Assembly: GCA_009778255.1 (NCBI GenBank) | Contig: WRKD01000154.1 | Span: 1-10,134, forward strand | Origin: Bacillota bacterium | GTDB taxonomy: Bacteria > Bacillota > Dehalobacteriia > UBA4068 | DNA length: 10,134 nt | Direction of reading: 5' to 3' | Part shown: piece by piece, positions 1-5,890 of the stretch | Layout of the letters: every line of letters starts with the position of its first letter | Numbering within the stretch: position 1 is the first letter of the stretch | Notes under the pieces: generated by a model | Told to the model about the DNA's origin: nothing | What the model saw: only the letters and a program-made list of their open reading frames with translations | Database searches by the model: none | Translations under genes and position numbers: made by a program

Positions 1-209
1 CAAGTCCGCAATGACGGGGATATTTAGGTAATTAGTCTCATTTTGATCATTTTGTTAGTGTTTATTCTGGTTTCTAGAGGTGCCCATAAATAAAAAACAA
101 GAATTTGCGCGAGGTGCATTATTATTAGTTGTGGGCGCAGCCCATCTTAGTAATATTTCTAGCTATTTCGACTCTTCGACTCTTAAAAACTGAATAAAAG
201 GAAAAAATC

Positions 210-238
210 TTGCATTGAATGGGAATAGGGAGTATAAT
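210..238 (+). promoter_or_regulatory. sigma-A-type promoter for asd
   Basis: A -35 hexamer TTGCAT (210-215) and a perfect -10 hexamer TATAAT (233-238) are separated by exactly 17 bases. Transcription would start near 245, giving a leader of about 18 bases that still contains the GGAG ribosome binding site at 254-257 ahead of the asd ATG at 263. The promoter also rules out the longer asd reading frame beginning at the ATG at 215, because that codon lies inside the promoter. Assignment is by consensus match only. Confidence 0.75.
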
Positions 239-262
239 GAAGAAAACAAATTTGGAGATAAA

Positions 263-1279
263 ATGAATAAAAGCTATAATATTGGTATAGTGGGTGTTAC
301 CGGCGCTGTTGGTCAAGAATTGTTAAAACAATTAGCAGTGAGACAATTCCCAGTGGCGAAGTTACGGCCACTGGCTTCTCAGCGTTCCGCTGGCCAAACC
401 ATTACCTGGCAAGGGCAAGAGTATACTGTGGGCTTAACGGATGACTCTGCTTTTGCGGGTTTAGATATTGTGCTGTTTGCTGGCGGCGCAGCCAGCAAAC
501 AATATGCTTTAGCTGCCGTAAATGCAGGGGCAATTGTCATAGATAACAGCAGTAGCTTTCGCTACGATCCAGATGTGCCACTTATTACTCCGGAAGTTAA
601 TCCGCAGGATATACTCTGGCATAAAGGTTTAATAGCTAACCCAAACTGCTCTACTATACAGTTGGTGGTGGCTCTAAAGCCATTGCATGACGCAGCAAAG
701 ATCATGCGTCTTAATGTAGCTACCTATCAGGCAGTTTCCGGTGCGGGAGTAGAAGGTATAAAAGAGCTGGCTGAACAAAGCGCCGCTATTGCCGCCAATA
801 AACCCATTGCTCCGCCTGCCTGCTTCCCACATCAAATAGGCTTTAACCTTATTCCTCATATAGATAGCTTTCAGGATAATGACTATACCAAGGAAGAAAT
901 GAAAATTGTCTGGGAAACGCATAAAATGTTGCATGACAACAGTATACGCATTAGTGCTACCGCTGTGCGAGTGCCGGTGTTTCGCAGCCATTCCGAAGCC
1001 GTGGCAGTGGAATTCGCCAAATCTATCAGCCCACAGGAAGCGCGAAATATACTGCAACAGGCGCCAGGCATCAAATTATTGGATGAGCCAAAGCATAGTA
1101 TTTATCCTATGCCATACCCATTATGTGATACCGATGAAGTGTATGTAGGGCGTATCCGCCAAGATATTGCATGTGATAATGGCTTATTGTTATGGGTGGT
1201 AGCAGATCAATTGCGTAAAGGCGCGGCTACCAATGCGGTACAGATAGCGGAGCTTTTAATTACATACGGTTTAATATAG
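263..1279 (+). CDS. asd: Aspartate-semialdehyde dehydrogenase
   Basis: NADPH-dependent cytosolic enzyme that reduces L-4-aspartyl phosphate to L-aspartate 4-semialdehyde, the branch-point precursor of lysine/diaminopimelate, threonine, methionine and dipicolinate. The 338-residue product has the normal family length. It shows the Rossmann NADP loop GVTGAVG (residues 11-17), the nucleophile Cys129 in NPNCST, the conserved AVSGAG segment (158-162), the catalytic His243 in RSHSEAV, and the C-terminal helix KGAATNAVQIAE (319-330). The start at 263 is chosen because GGAG sits at 254-257 with 5-base spacing and because a TATAAT promoter lies just upstream; the frame stays open further upstream but that part overlaps the promoter. 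In many Firmicutes asd is followed directly by dapG/dapA and rnj. Here rnj follows after a 325-base gap and dapA is elsewhere on the opposite strand. Identification is firm. Confidence 0.97.
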   Translation: MNKSYNIGIVGVTGAVGQELLKQLAVRQFPVAKLRPLASQRSAGQTITWQGQEYTVGLTDDSAFAGLDIVLFAGGAASKQYALAAVNAGAIVIDNSSSFRYDPDVPLITPEVNPQDILWHKGLIANPNCSTIQLVVALKPLHDAAKIMRLNVATYQAVSGAGVEGIKELAEQSAAIAANKPIAPPACFPHQIGFNLIPHIDSFQDNDYTKEEMKIVWETHKMLHDNSIRISATAVRVPVFRSHSEAVAVEFAKSISPQEARNILQQAPGIKLLDEPKHSIYPMPYPLCDTDEVYVGRIRQDIACDNGLLLWVVADQLRKGAATNAVQIAELLITYGLI

Positions 1280-1604
1280 AAGAGCTTTTCCGGTATGTGG
1301 AAAACAGCCGGCTAAATATATGGTGTCTCTAAATACCCACTTATCATCATCTTCGCTGCCCTTTTTCCGCCTAAACTGCGTTGTCGTCGCTTCACGTAGC
1401 TTTAGGCTACGCTTCAGCTCCTCCGCTTTGTTAGGCGAAAAAATTGCTAGCGAATCTGGCAATTCGGAGTAATTAAAGGCGCCCTATAGCAAATTTTATT
1501 AAAACGTAATCAACTTTAGTGACCGGCTGAAAGGTTTTGCAGGTCTTTATTTTCGGTTTGTCCGGTTGCGCCAATTTATCAATGAACACAAATAGGAGAA
1601 TATC
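1280..1604. other. Gene-free interval between asd and rnj
   Basis: This 325-base stretch has no credible gene. It begins with a small hairpin, TTTTCC (1286-1291) pairing with GGAAAA (1299-1304) around a 7-base loop, which has no T-run after it and so is a poor terminator. The middle (1362-1443) is the nested inverted repeat listed separately. At 1473-1488 there is a GGCGCC-centred sequence (TTAAAGGCGCCCTATA) that matches 13 of 16 bases of the perfect palindrome at 3508-3523. The last 100 bases before the rnj ribosome binding site (AGGAG, about 1593-1597) hold no -35/-10 pair I would call a promoter. rnj is therefore either read through from asd or driven by a promoter I cannot recognise. Confidence 0.6.
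1362..1443. repeat. Nested inverted repeat, possible dispersed element
   Basis: Outer arms TTTTTCCGCCTAA (1362-1374) and TTAGGCGAAAAAA (1431-1443) pair at 12 of 13 positions, with one C/A mismatch. Inside lies a second hairpin, CGTAGC (1395-1400) and GCTACG (1406-1411), with a 5-base loop. The inner stem is bracketed by a direct repeat CGCTTCA (1388-1394 and 1410-1416). The layered symmetry in an otherwise gene-free interval resembles small intergenic repeat elements, although only one copy is visible here. On either strand it could also form a long RNA hairpin. On the minus strand the stem ends in a T-run, so a terminator role in that orientation is conceivable, but no minus-strand gene reads towards it. 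The symmetry is seen directly; calling it a dispersed element is inference. Confidence 0.5.
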
Positions 1605-3503
1605 ATGAGCGACGAAAAACAGAATAAGGCAGGTTCTAAACAAAACCCTGCCAAACAACAGATACCCGACAAAAACGCCGCTAAAGCAAATGCAGCTAAA
1701 CCACCAGCTAAAAGTGGTCGTGGCCTAAGTCGTAAGAATGCTGCTTCAACACCCTCTCAAGCTGTAGAGCAAACAGTGTCTTTAATCAGCAATCCTTTGG
1801 CGCAGAGCGCCCATAAGCCTGTCGGTAGCGCCAACAAACTTACCTCATCCAAGGAGTTTAAATTAAAAATCATTCCTTTAGGGGGTTTGGGTGAAGTTGG
1901 TAAGAATATGACCATTGTCCAATACGGAGAACAAATGATAGTGGTAGACGCCGGAATAATGTTTCCGGAAGACGAACTGTTCGGTATTGATATGGTGATA
2001 CCGGATTACAGCTATCTGGTGGAAAACCGCGATAAAGTACTGGCTTTCATTTTAACTCACGGACACGAGGATCATATCGGCGCACTTCCATATGTACTGC
2101 GTGATGTCGATGTGCCAGTTTATGGTTCCGCCCTAACACTGGGCCTGCTTGAAGGAAAATTATCTGAATTCAAACAACCGGCTAAAATGATTACTGTCGT
2201 GCCGCGCCAGCAAGTTAATATTGGTTCTTTTAGCATTGAGTTTATTCATGTGACCCATAGTATACCGGATTCCTTTGCTTTGGCAATTCATACCCCCATA
2301 GGCGTTGTGCTATTTGCCAGCGATTTTAAGGTCGATCTTTCGCCCATAGATGGACAAATGATGGATTTTGGCCGTTTATCTGCTTTAGGGGAGCGCGGAG
2401 TACTTTTAATGTTGGCAGATAGCACCAATGTAGAAAAACGTGGTTTTACGCCTTCGGAAAAAACTGTAGGCAGTATTTTCGACAATATTTTTCTGAATGC
2501 GCCGGGGCGCATTTTTGTTACTTCTTTCGCCTCTAATGTGCATCGTATTCAACAAGCTGTATGGGCGGCTACCCATACCGGACGCAGGGTCGCCATTGTA
2601 GGCAGGGGTATGCAGAACGTTATTACAGTGGCTAAAGAACTTGGGTATCTTGATTTGCCGCAGGAATTATTGATAGATATAGATCGTATCAATAGTTTGC
2701 CCGCTCATAAAGTACTGGTGTTGACTACCGGTTCTCAAGGCGAACCCTTATCCGGTTTAACTCGCATGGCCAGCGGCGAACACCGTCAAGTGCAAATTGT
2801 GCCCGGCGATACGGTAGTTATTTCTGCCACACCCATTCCCGGACACGAACGCCTGGTAGGACGTATAATAGATAAACTGTTTAAACTAGGCGCCACAGTT
2901 ATACACGAGAAAGGCGAGGGAATACATGTTTCCGGACACGCCAACCGGGAAGATTTGATGTTGCTGCATAATATTGTTAAACCGCATTTTTTTATGCCGG
3001 TACACGGCGAATACCGTATGTTGGTTAAGCATGCCAAACTGGCTCAGCAGTTGGGTATGAAGGAGGAAAATACCTTTGTTCTGGAAAACGGCCAGGTCTT
3101 GGAAGTAAGCCGCCGCCGTTGCCGCATCAATGGGCAGGTACCTTCCGGGCGTGTGCTAATTGATGGCTTAGGCGTGGGCGATGTGGGTAATACAGTGCTA
3201 AAAGAACGGCGCATTCTCTCTGAAAGCGGTATATTGCTGATGCATATGGTGTTTACCCGTAAAACAAATGTACGCATTTTAGCAGGCCCGGAAGTATTTT
3301 CGCGAGGGTTTATTTTTGAGAAGGAATATGAACATATAATAGAAGAGATCAAGGAGAGAGTAACCGTTTTATGTTCTGTAGAGAATTTAGCGGAGTGCAG
3401 CACTTATGATTTGAGCAATCGGGTTCGTAGTACGCTGGCCCGCTTCTTATTGGAACGTACAGGGCGGCGGCCGGTGATCTTACCTATTATTAGCGAAGTA
3501 TAA
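1605..3503 (+). CDS. rnj: Ribonuclease J with N-terminal extension
   Basis: Metallo-beta-lactamase/beta-CASP ribonuclease (5'-3' exonuclease and endonuclease) that acts in the cytoplasm on mRNA turnover and rRNA maturation. The core starts near residue 86 with KLKIIPLGGLGEVGKNM. It carries zinc motif II HGHEDH (152-157), His218 in HVTHS, Asp240 in ASDFK, the beta-CASP residues Asp272 (ADSTN) and His313 (SNVHR), and the late motifs HVSGHA (441-446) and PVHGEYRM (465-472). The C-terminal RNase J domain follows and ends in RRPVILPIISEV. At 632 residues it is longer than the roughly 555-residue Bacillus enzymes because of an 80-odd-residue N-terminal tail rich in Lys, Ala, Gln, Ser and Pro. AGGAG about 8 bases before ATG 1605 supports this start, so the tail appears genuinely translated. 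The S41 protease gene follows 41 bases later and is probably co-transcribed. B. subtilis has two paralogues (rnjA, rnjB); the locus resembles rnjB but I do not assign a paralogue. Confidence 0.95.
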   Translation: MSDEKQNKAGSKQNPAKQQIPDKNAAKANAAKPPAKSGRGLSRKNAASTPSQAVEQTVSLISNPLAQSAHKPVGSANKLTSSKEFKLKIIPLGGLGEVGKNMTIVQYGEQMIVVDAGIMFPEDELFGIDMVIPDYSYLVENRDKVLAFILTHGHEDHIGALPYVLRDVDVPVYGSALTLGLLEGKLSEFKQPAKMITVVPRQQVNIGSFSIEFIHVTHSIPDSFALAIHTPIGVVLFASDFKVDLSPIDGQMMDFGRLSALGERGVLLMLADSTNVEKRGFTPSEKTVGSIFDNIFLNAPGRIFVTSFASNVHRIQQAVWAATHTGRRVAIVGRGMQNVITVAKELGYLDLPQELLIDIDRINSLPAHKVLVLTTGSQGEPLSGLTRMASGEHRQVQIVPGDTVVISATPIPGHERLVGRIIDKLFKLGATVIHEKGEGIHVSGHANREDLMLLHNIVKPHFFMPVHGEYRMLVKHAKLAQQLGMKEENTFVLENGQVLEVSRRRCRINGQVPSGRVLIDGLGVGDVGNTVLKERRILSESGILLMHMVFTRKTNVRILAGPEVFSRGFIFEKEYEHIIEEIKERVTVLCSVENLAECSTYDLSNRVRSTLARFLLERTGRRPVILPIISEV

Positions 3504-3507
3504 ACTG

Positions 3508-3523
3508 TTAAGGGCGCCCTTAA
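3508..3523. repeat. Perfect 16-bp palindrome between rnj and the S41 gene
   Basis: TTAAGGGCGCCCTTAA is a perfect palindrome without spacer, lying 4 bases after the rnj stop codon and 8 bases before the ribosome binding site of the next gene. As RNA it could fold only a short 6-bp stem with a GCGC loop, and no T-run follows, so it is not a convincing terminator. A DNA-binding site or mRNA processing hairpin is possible. A 13-of-16 match lies at 1473-1488, upstream of rnj. Confidence 0.5.
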
Positions 3524-3531
3524 ATCATTTC

Positions 3532-3538
3532 GAGGTGG
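3532..3538 (+). promoter_or_regulatory. Ribosome binding site deciding the TTG start at 3545
   Basis: GAGGTGG at 3532-3538 matches the anti-Shine-Dalgarno sequence well. Two in-frame TTG codons follow, at 3539 and 3545. The first directly abuts the site with no spacing. The second has a 6-base gap, which is within the normal range, so 3545 is the likely start. No ATG or GTG competes near the signal peptide. Confidence 0.7.
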
Positions 3539-3544
3539 TTGAAT

Positions 3545-4684
3545 TTGAAAAAGAGTTTTATAATAGTTTTGTGTATTTTCCTTCTTACACTAGCTGCCTG
3601 CGCGCAAGAGTTTGCCCCGACCGAGCAGGTTATAGATGCCTCGGCTTGGGCCAATCATCTGCGCGTTGCCGCATTAAATGTAAATGATGAGTTAAAAGAT
3701 TATTACGCCGCTTATTTTACTCCCGATGAATTTCGTTTATTGCTGGATAATTATAATGGCAGTTTTGCCGGCATCGGCATATATATGAATCAAGATGAGC
3801 AGGGCCGTGTACTGGTGGTTTCCGTTATACCAAACCGCCCTGCCCAAGCCGCCGGATTAGAGGGTGGAGATATTATTTTAGCAGTCGATGGCATAGATAT
3901 AAGCGGTATGGAATTGGAAGTTGTAATGATGCGTTTGCGCGGCGAGGAAGGCGTCGATGTAACTGTAGATTTGCTGCGCGAGCGTAAAGAGGGAGATTTG
4001 TACTACTCAGTGACTATCACGCGTGCCATCATCGAGAGTGATTCTATAAGCGGCGAGTTACTCGACGAATGGCCCGGTATTGCTTATATCGATATATACG
4101 ATTTTACTGAAAGAACACCTCAGGAATTCTTTGAAATGCTGGTAAATTTAAATAATGAACATGAGATACTTGGCTTAATACTGGATTTGCGTAATAATGG
4201 CGGAGGCAGTTTTAATGCAGCGTTATCGTTAGCAGATTTTTTTGTGCCGAAAGCCGAGCCTATTGTATGGGAAAAAACCTATGGCGGCGAGCGTTGTCAT
4301 CGTTCCTATGATGGTAGTCTAAATGATTTACCAGTGGTATGCCTGCAAAATGAATTTACTGCCAGCGCTTCGGAAGTACTTATAGGCGCGCTTAAAGACT
4401 ATGGCGTGGCTACGGTTATTGGAACGGTAAGCTTTGGTAAAGGTATTACTCAAGCGCTGGATACTCTAGAAGATGGCGCCGGAGTAAAATATACACGCAG
4501 CCGCTATTATACACCTTTGAAATACGATTTACATGGCAAAGGCATTGAACCAGATATTGAGGTCGAGGTAGCGGAGGATACCACCTATGAGGAGTATTTT
4601 GACCCTCACAATAAAAATAATATCCATATAAAAAAAGCTGTAGAACAGCTTAATAAGCGCATTTATACGCAGGTGTTTAAATAG
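3545..4684 (+). CDS. Lipoprotein S41 C-terminal-processing peptidase with PDZ domain
   Basis: Predicted extracytoplasmic Ser/Lys-dyad protease of the CtpA/CtpB/Prc family, which cleaves proteins near their C-termini. Numbered from the TTG start (379 residues), it has a lipoprotein signal: MKKSF, a hydrophobic stretch, then lipobox LAAC with Cys19 as the lipidated residue. A helical segment (about 30-70) precedes a PDZ domain (about 72-146) containing GIGIYM and GLEGGDIILAVDG. The S41 core follows, with ILDLRNNGGG (212-221), catalytic Ser274 in TASASE and catalytic Lys299 in FGKG. The 25-residue Ser-Lys distance matches characterised Ctp proteases. The C-terminus has the usual GIEPDIEVEV segment. 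The gene begins 41 bases after rnj and probably shares its transcript. In B. subtilis the gene after rnjB is tepA, a ClpP-like protein, so a different protease type occupies the slot here. The substrate is unknown; CtpB-like sporulation signalling is one possibility that the sequence cannot settle. Confidence 0.92.
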   Translation: MKKSFIIVLCIFLLTLAACAQEFAPTEQVIDASAWANHLRVAALNVNDELKDYYAAYFTPDEFRLLLDNYNGSFAGIGIYMNQDEQGRVLVVSVIPNRPAQAAGLEGGDIILAVDGIDISGMELEVVMMRLRGEEGVDVTVDLLRERKEGDLYYSVTITRAIIESDSISGELLDEWPGIAYIDIYDFTERTPQEFFEMLVNLNNEHEILGLILDLRNNGGGSFNAALSLADFFVPKAEPIVWEKTYGGERCHRSYDGSLNDLPVVCLQNEFTASASEVLIGALKDYGVATVIGTVSFGKGITQALDTLEDGAGVKYTRSRYYTPLKYDLHGKGIEPDIEVEVAEDTTYEEYFDPHNKNNIHIKKAVEQLNKRIYTQVFK

Positions 4685-4836
4685 GGAAAAGTAGTAAAAA
4701 ACAAAATAGTATTCTTATAGTATTTTTGGTGATTTGCTAAGCTGCTTGTATTGGCGAAGCCTTGTTGGCTAAAAGCACGCTTGCTTACGATTCATATTTG
4801 CAGGCAGTAAAGGCTATGGAGCAAATAGAGTCGTAA
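4681..4836 (+). pseudogene. Possible decayed small membrane-protein reading frame
   Basis: One frame directly after the S41 gene reads like a small protein interrupted by a single TAA (4738-4740). Before the stop it gives a basic start and a hydrophobic run (GKSSKKQNSILIVFLVIC). After the stop it continues as AACIGEALLAKS, then TLAYDSYLQAVKAMEQIES, and ends at TAA 4834-4836. The continuity of a KKQ-then-hydrophobic segment into an Ala/Leu-rich helix is protein-like. However, there is no ATG, GTG or TTG before 4726: the first codon after the preceding stop is ATA at 4681. If this was ever a gene, it has lost its start and acquired a nonsense codon. I do not recognise a family. The 3' third coincides with a long hairpin, so the apparent coding character may be chance. 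Confidence 0.28.
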
Positions 4837-4838
4837 GC
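4783..4838. terminator. Long hairpin between convergent genes, possible bidirectional terminator
   Basis: The left arm (4783-4801) and right arm (4821-4838) form 18 pairs (17 Watson-Crick and one T-G wobble) with one bulged A at 4794 and a 19-base loop (4802-4820). It sits between the S41 protease gene and dapA, which converge. On the plus strand a run of eight T (4851-4858) begins 12 bases past the stem. On the minus strand a CTTTT follows within about 13 bases. Neither T-run abuts the stem as in a textbook intrinsic terminator, so the role is inferred from position and stem strength. Confidence 0.45.
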
Positions 4839-4883
4839 GGCAGATATCACTTTTTTTTCTTATTCGGAAGTTGGTATTGGTTC

Positions 4884-5747
4884 TTAAATAATAAAGCTAT
4901 CCAGCCTTTGTTTTAACGCAGATGAAATATTGACCAAGGGAAGGCGTATTTCCTCGCTGTCTATTAACCCCTGTTTTTGTAATAAATACTTAAGTGGACC
5001 GGGTGAAGGCTCTGCAAAGAGCAAGGGTATAAAGTCGGCTAAAGATTGCCATAATTTATAAGCCGCAAGATGGTCATTGTTCCAAATCAGCTGGCAAATT
5101 TCGATAAAGCTGCCTGTGTGCATATGGGCAGAAGCTAAAATACCACCGGCGCCGCCATGCAGCAGGCTAATGAAGAAAAAGGAGTCTTCTCCACAGAGTA
5201 TAGAGAAATTTGGCGGCGGATTAAGTAATAATTCTAAAGTCTGTGAAATATTTCCCGAGGCGTCTTTTAAGCCAACGATATTCGGTATTTCTGCCAGGCG
5301 GCGTAAAGTGGCATTTTCTATTTCGCGACCGGTACGATACGGAATATTATAGATAATAATGGGTTTATCGGTGGCTGCGGCTATAGCTTGAAAATGTTGG
5401 TATATCCCTTCTTGACTGGGGCGGTTATAATAAGGACAAACAGAAAGAATACCGTTTACCTGATACTTTTCCGCTAAATATAGCTTATCAATAAGCTTTT
5501 GCGTATCGTTGCCGCCCAAACCCATGATCACCGGTTTTTGGGGCGGTTTGTATTCCATTGTGACAGATATGATCTTTTCATATTCTATCATGTTAAGAGT
5601 AGGGGATTCCCCAGTTGTTCCCATCGGTACGAGACCTGCTATGTCGAAAGATGTGTAATGTTCTATCAGCCTTTTATAAGAAGTTATATCCAGCTCATTA
5701 TTCTTAAAGGGTGTTATCAACGGTATCCAAATTCCTCGTAAATTCAT
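4884..5747 (-). CDS. dapA: 4-hydroxy-tetrahydrodipicolinate synthase
   Basis: Class I aldolase that condenses pyruvate with aspartate 4-semialdehyde (the product of Asd, also in this window) to give 4-hydroxy-tetrahydrodipicolinate, the first committed step to diaminopimelate and lysine. The 287-residue product carries all the expected residues at the same numbers as the E. coli enzyme: Thr44 and Thr45 in GTTGES, Tyr107 in PYYNRP, Tyr133 in YNIPYRTG, Arg138, and the Schiff-base Lys161 in GLKDASGN. The start is supported by AAAGGAG (read on the minus strand, 5757-5763), 9 bases from the ATG. The gene stands alone, convergent with the S41 gene and divergent from uppP, instead of following asd as in many Firmicutes. 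A perfect inverted repeat (5779-5809) lies 31 bases upstream and may control it. No lysine riboswitch is visible; the upstream region is too short and lacks such structure. Confidence 0.96.
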   Translation of the reverse strand: MNLRGIWIPLITPFKNNELDITSYKRLIEHYTSFDIAGLVPMGTTGESPTLNMIEYEKIISVTMEYKPPQKPVIMGLGGNDTQKLIDKLYLAEKYQVNGILSVCPYYNRPSQEGIYQHFQAIAAATDKPIIIYNIPYRTGREIENATLRRLAEIPNIVGLKDASGNISQTLELLLNPPPNFSILCGEDSFFFISLLHGGAGGILASAHMHTGSFIEICQLIWNNDHLAAYKLWQSLADFIPLLFAEPSPGPLKYLLQKQGLIDSEEIRLPLVNISSALKQRLDSFII

Positions 5748-5778
5748 AAATCACAACTCCTTTGCCGCGTAGTGGCAG

Positions 5779-5809
5779 TATCATATACTATATATGTTAG
5801 TATATGATA
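5779..5809. promoter_or_regulatory. Perfect 12-bp inverted repeat, operator candidate upstream of dapA
   Basis: TATCATATACTA (5779-5790) and TAGTATATGATA (5798-5809) are exact reverse complements separated by the 7-base spacer TATATGT. The site ends 31 bases before the dapA ATG (minus strand) and 81 bases before the uppP ATG (plus strand), in the only divergent interval of the window. Its 31-bp dyad symmetry and AT-rich composition suit a dimeric repressor such as a GntR- or MarR-type protein. -10-like hexamers (TATGAT, TATACT) fall inside it on the minus strand, but no good -35 box accompanies them. It could alternatively act as a hairpin in the dapA leader. Confidence 0.5.
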
Positions 5810-5890
5810 GATAAAGCCAAAATCCTACTTAATGTAAAAATTTATTTTTTAATACCCATTTTTATATAATCTATTAAAGGAGTGGTAATA

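Noticed and set aside
215..262. Upstream extension of asd from an ATG at 215
   Set aside because: The codon lies between the -35 and -10 boxes of a strong promoter, and the ATG at 263 has its own ribosome binding site and matches the family start.
674..1057. Minus-strand 127-codon frame within asd
   Set aside because: It is antisense to a clearly functional enzyme, with no recognisable domain or start signal.
1271..1462. Minus-strand 63-codon frame over the asd-rnj gap
   Set aside because: It has no ribosome binding site, overlaps the nested inverted repeat, and is charged low-complexity sequence of no recognisable family. It is probably an accidental opening in a repeat.
5865..5870. TATAAT as the -10 box of a uppP promoter
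   Set aside because: Transcription from it would begin at about 5877, inside the ribosome binding site, and the matching -35 position (TTATTT) is poor. The AT-rich context makes a chance match likely.
5748..5890. Lysine riboswitch or T-box ahead of dapA
   Set aside because: The dapA leader is short and AT-rich, with only the simple inverted repeat; none of the conserved multi-helix elements are visible.
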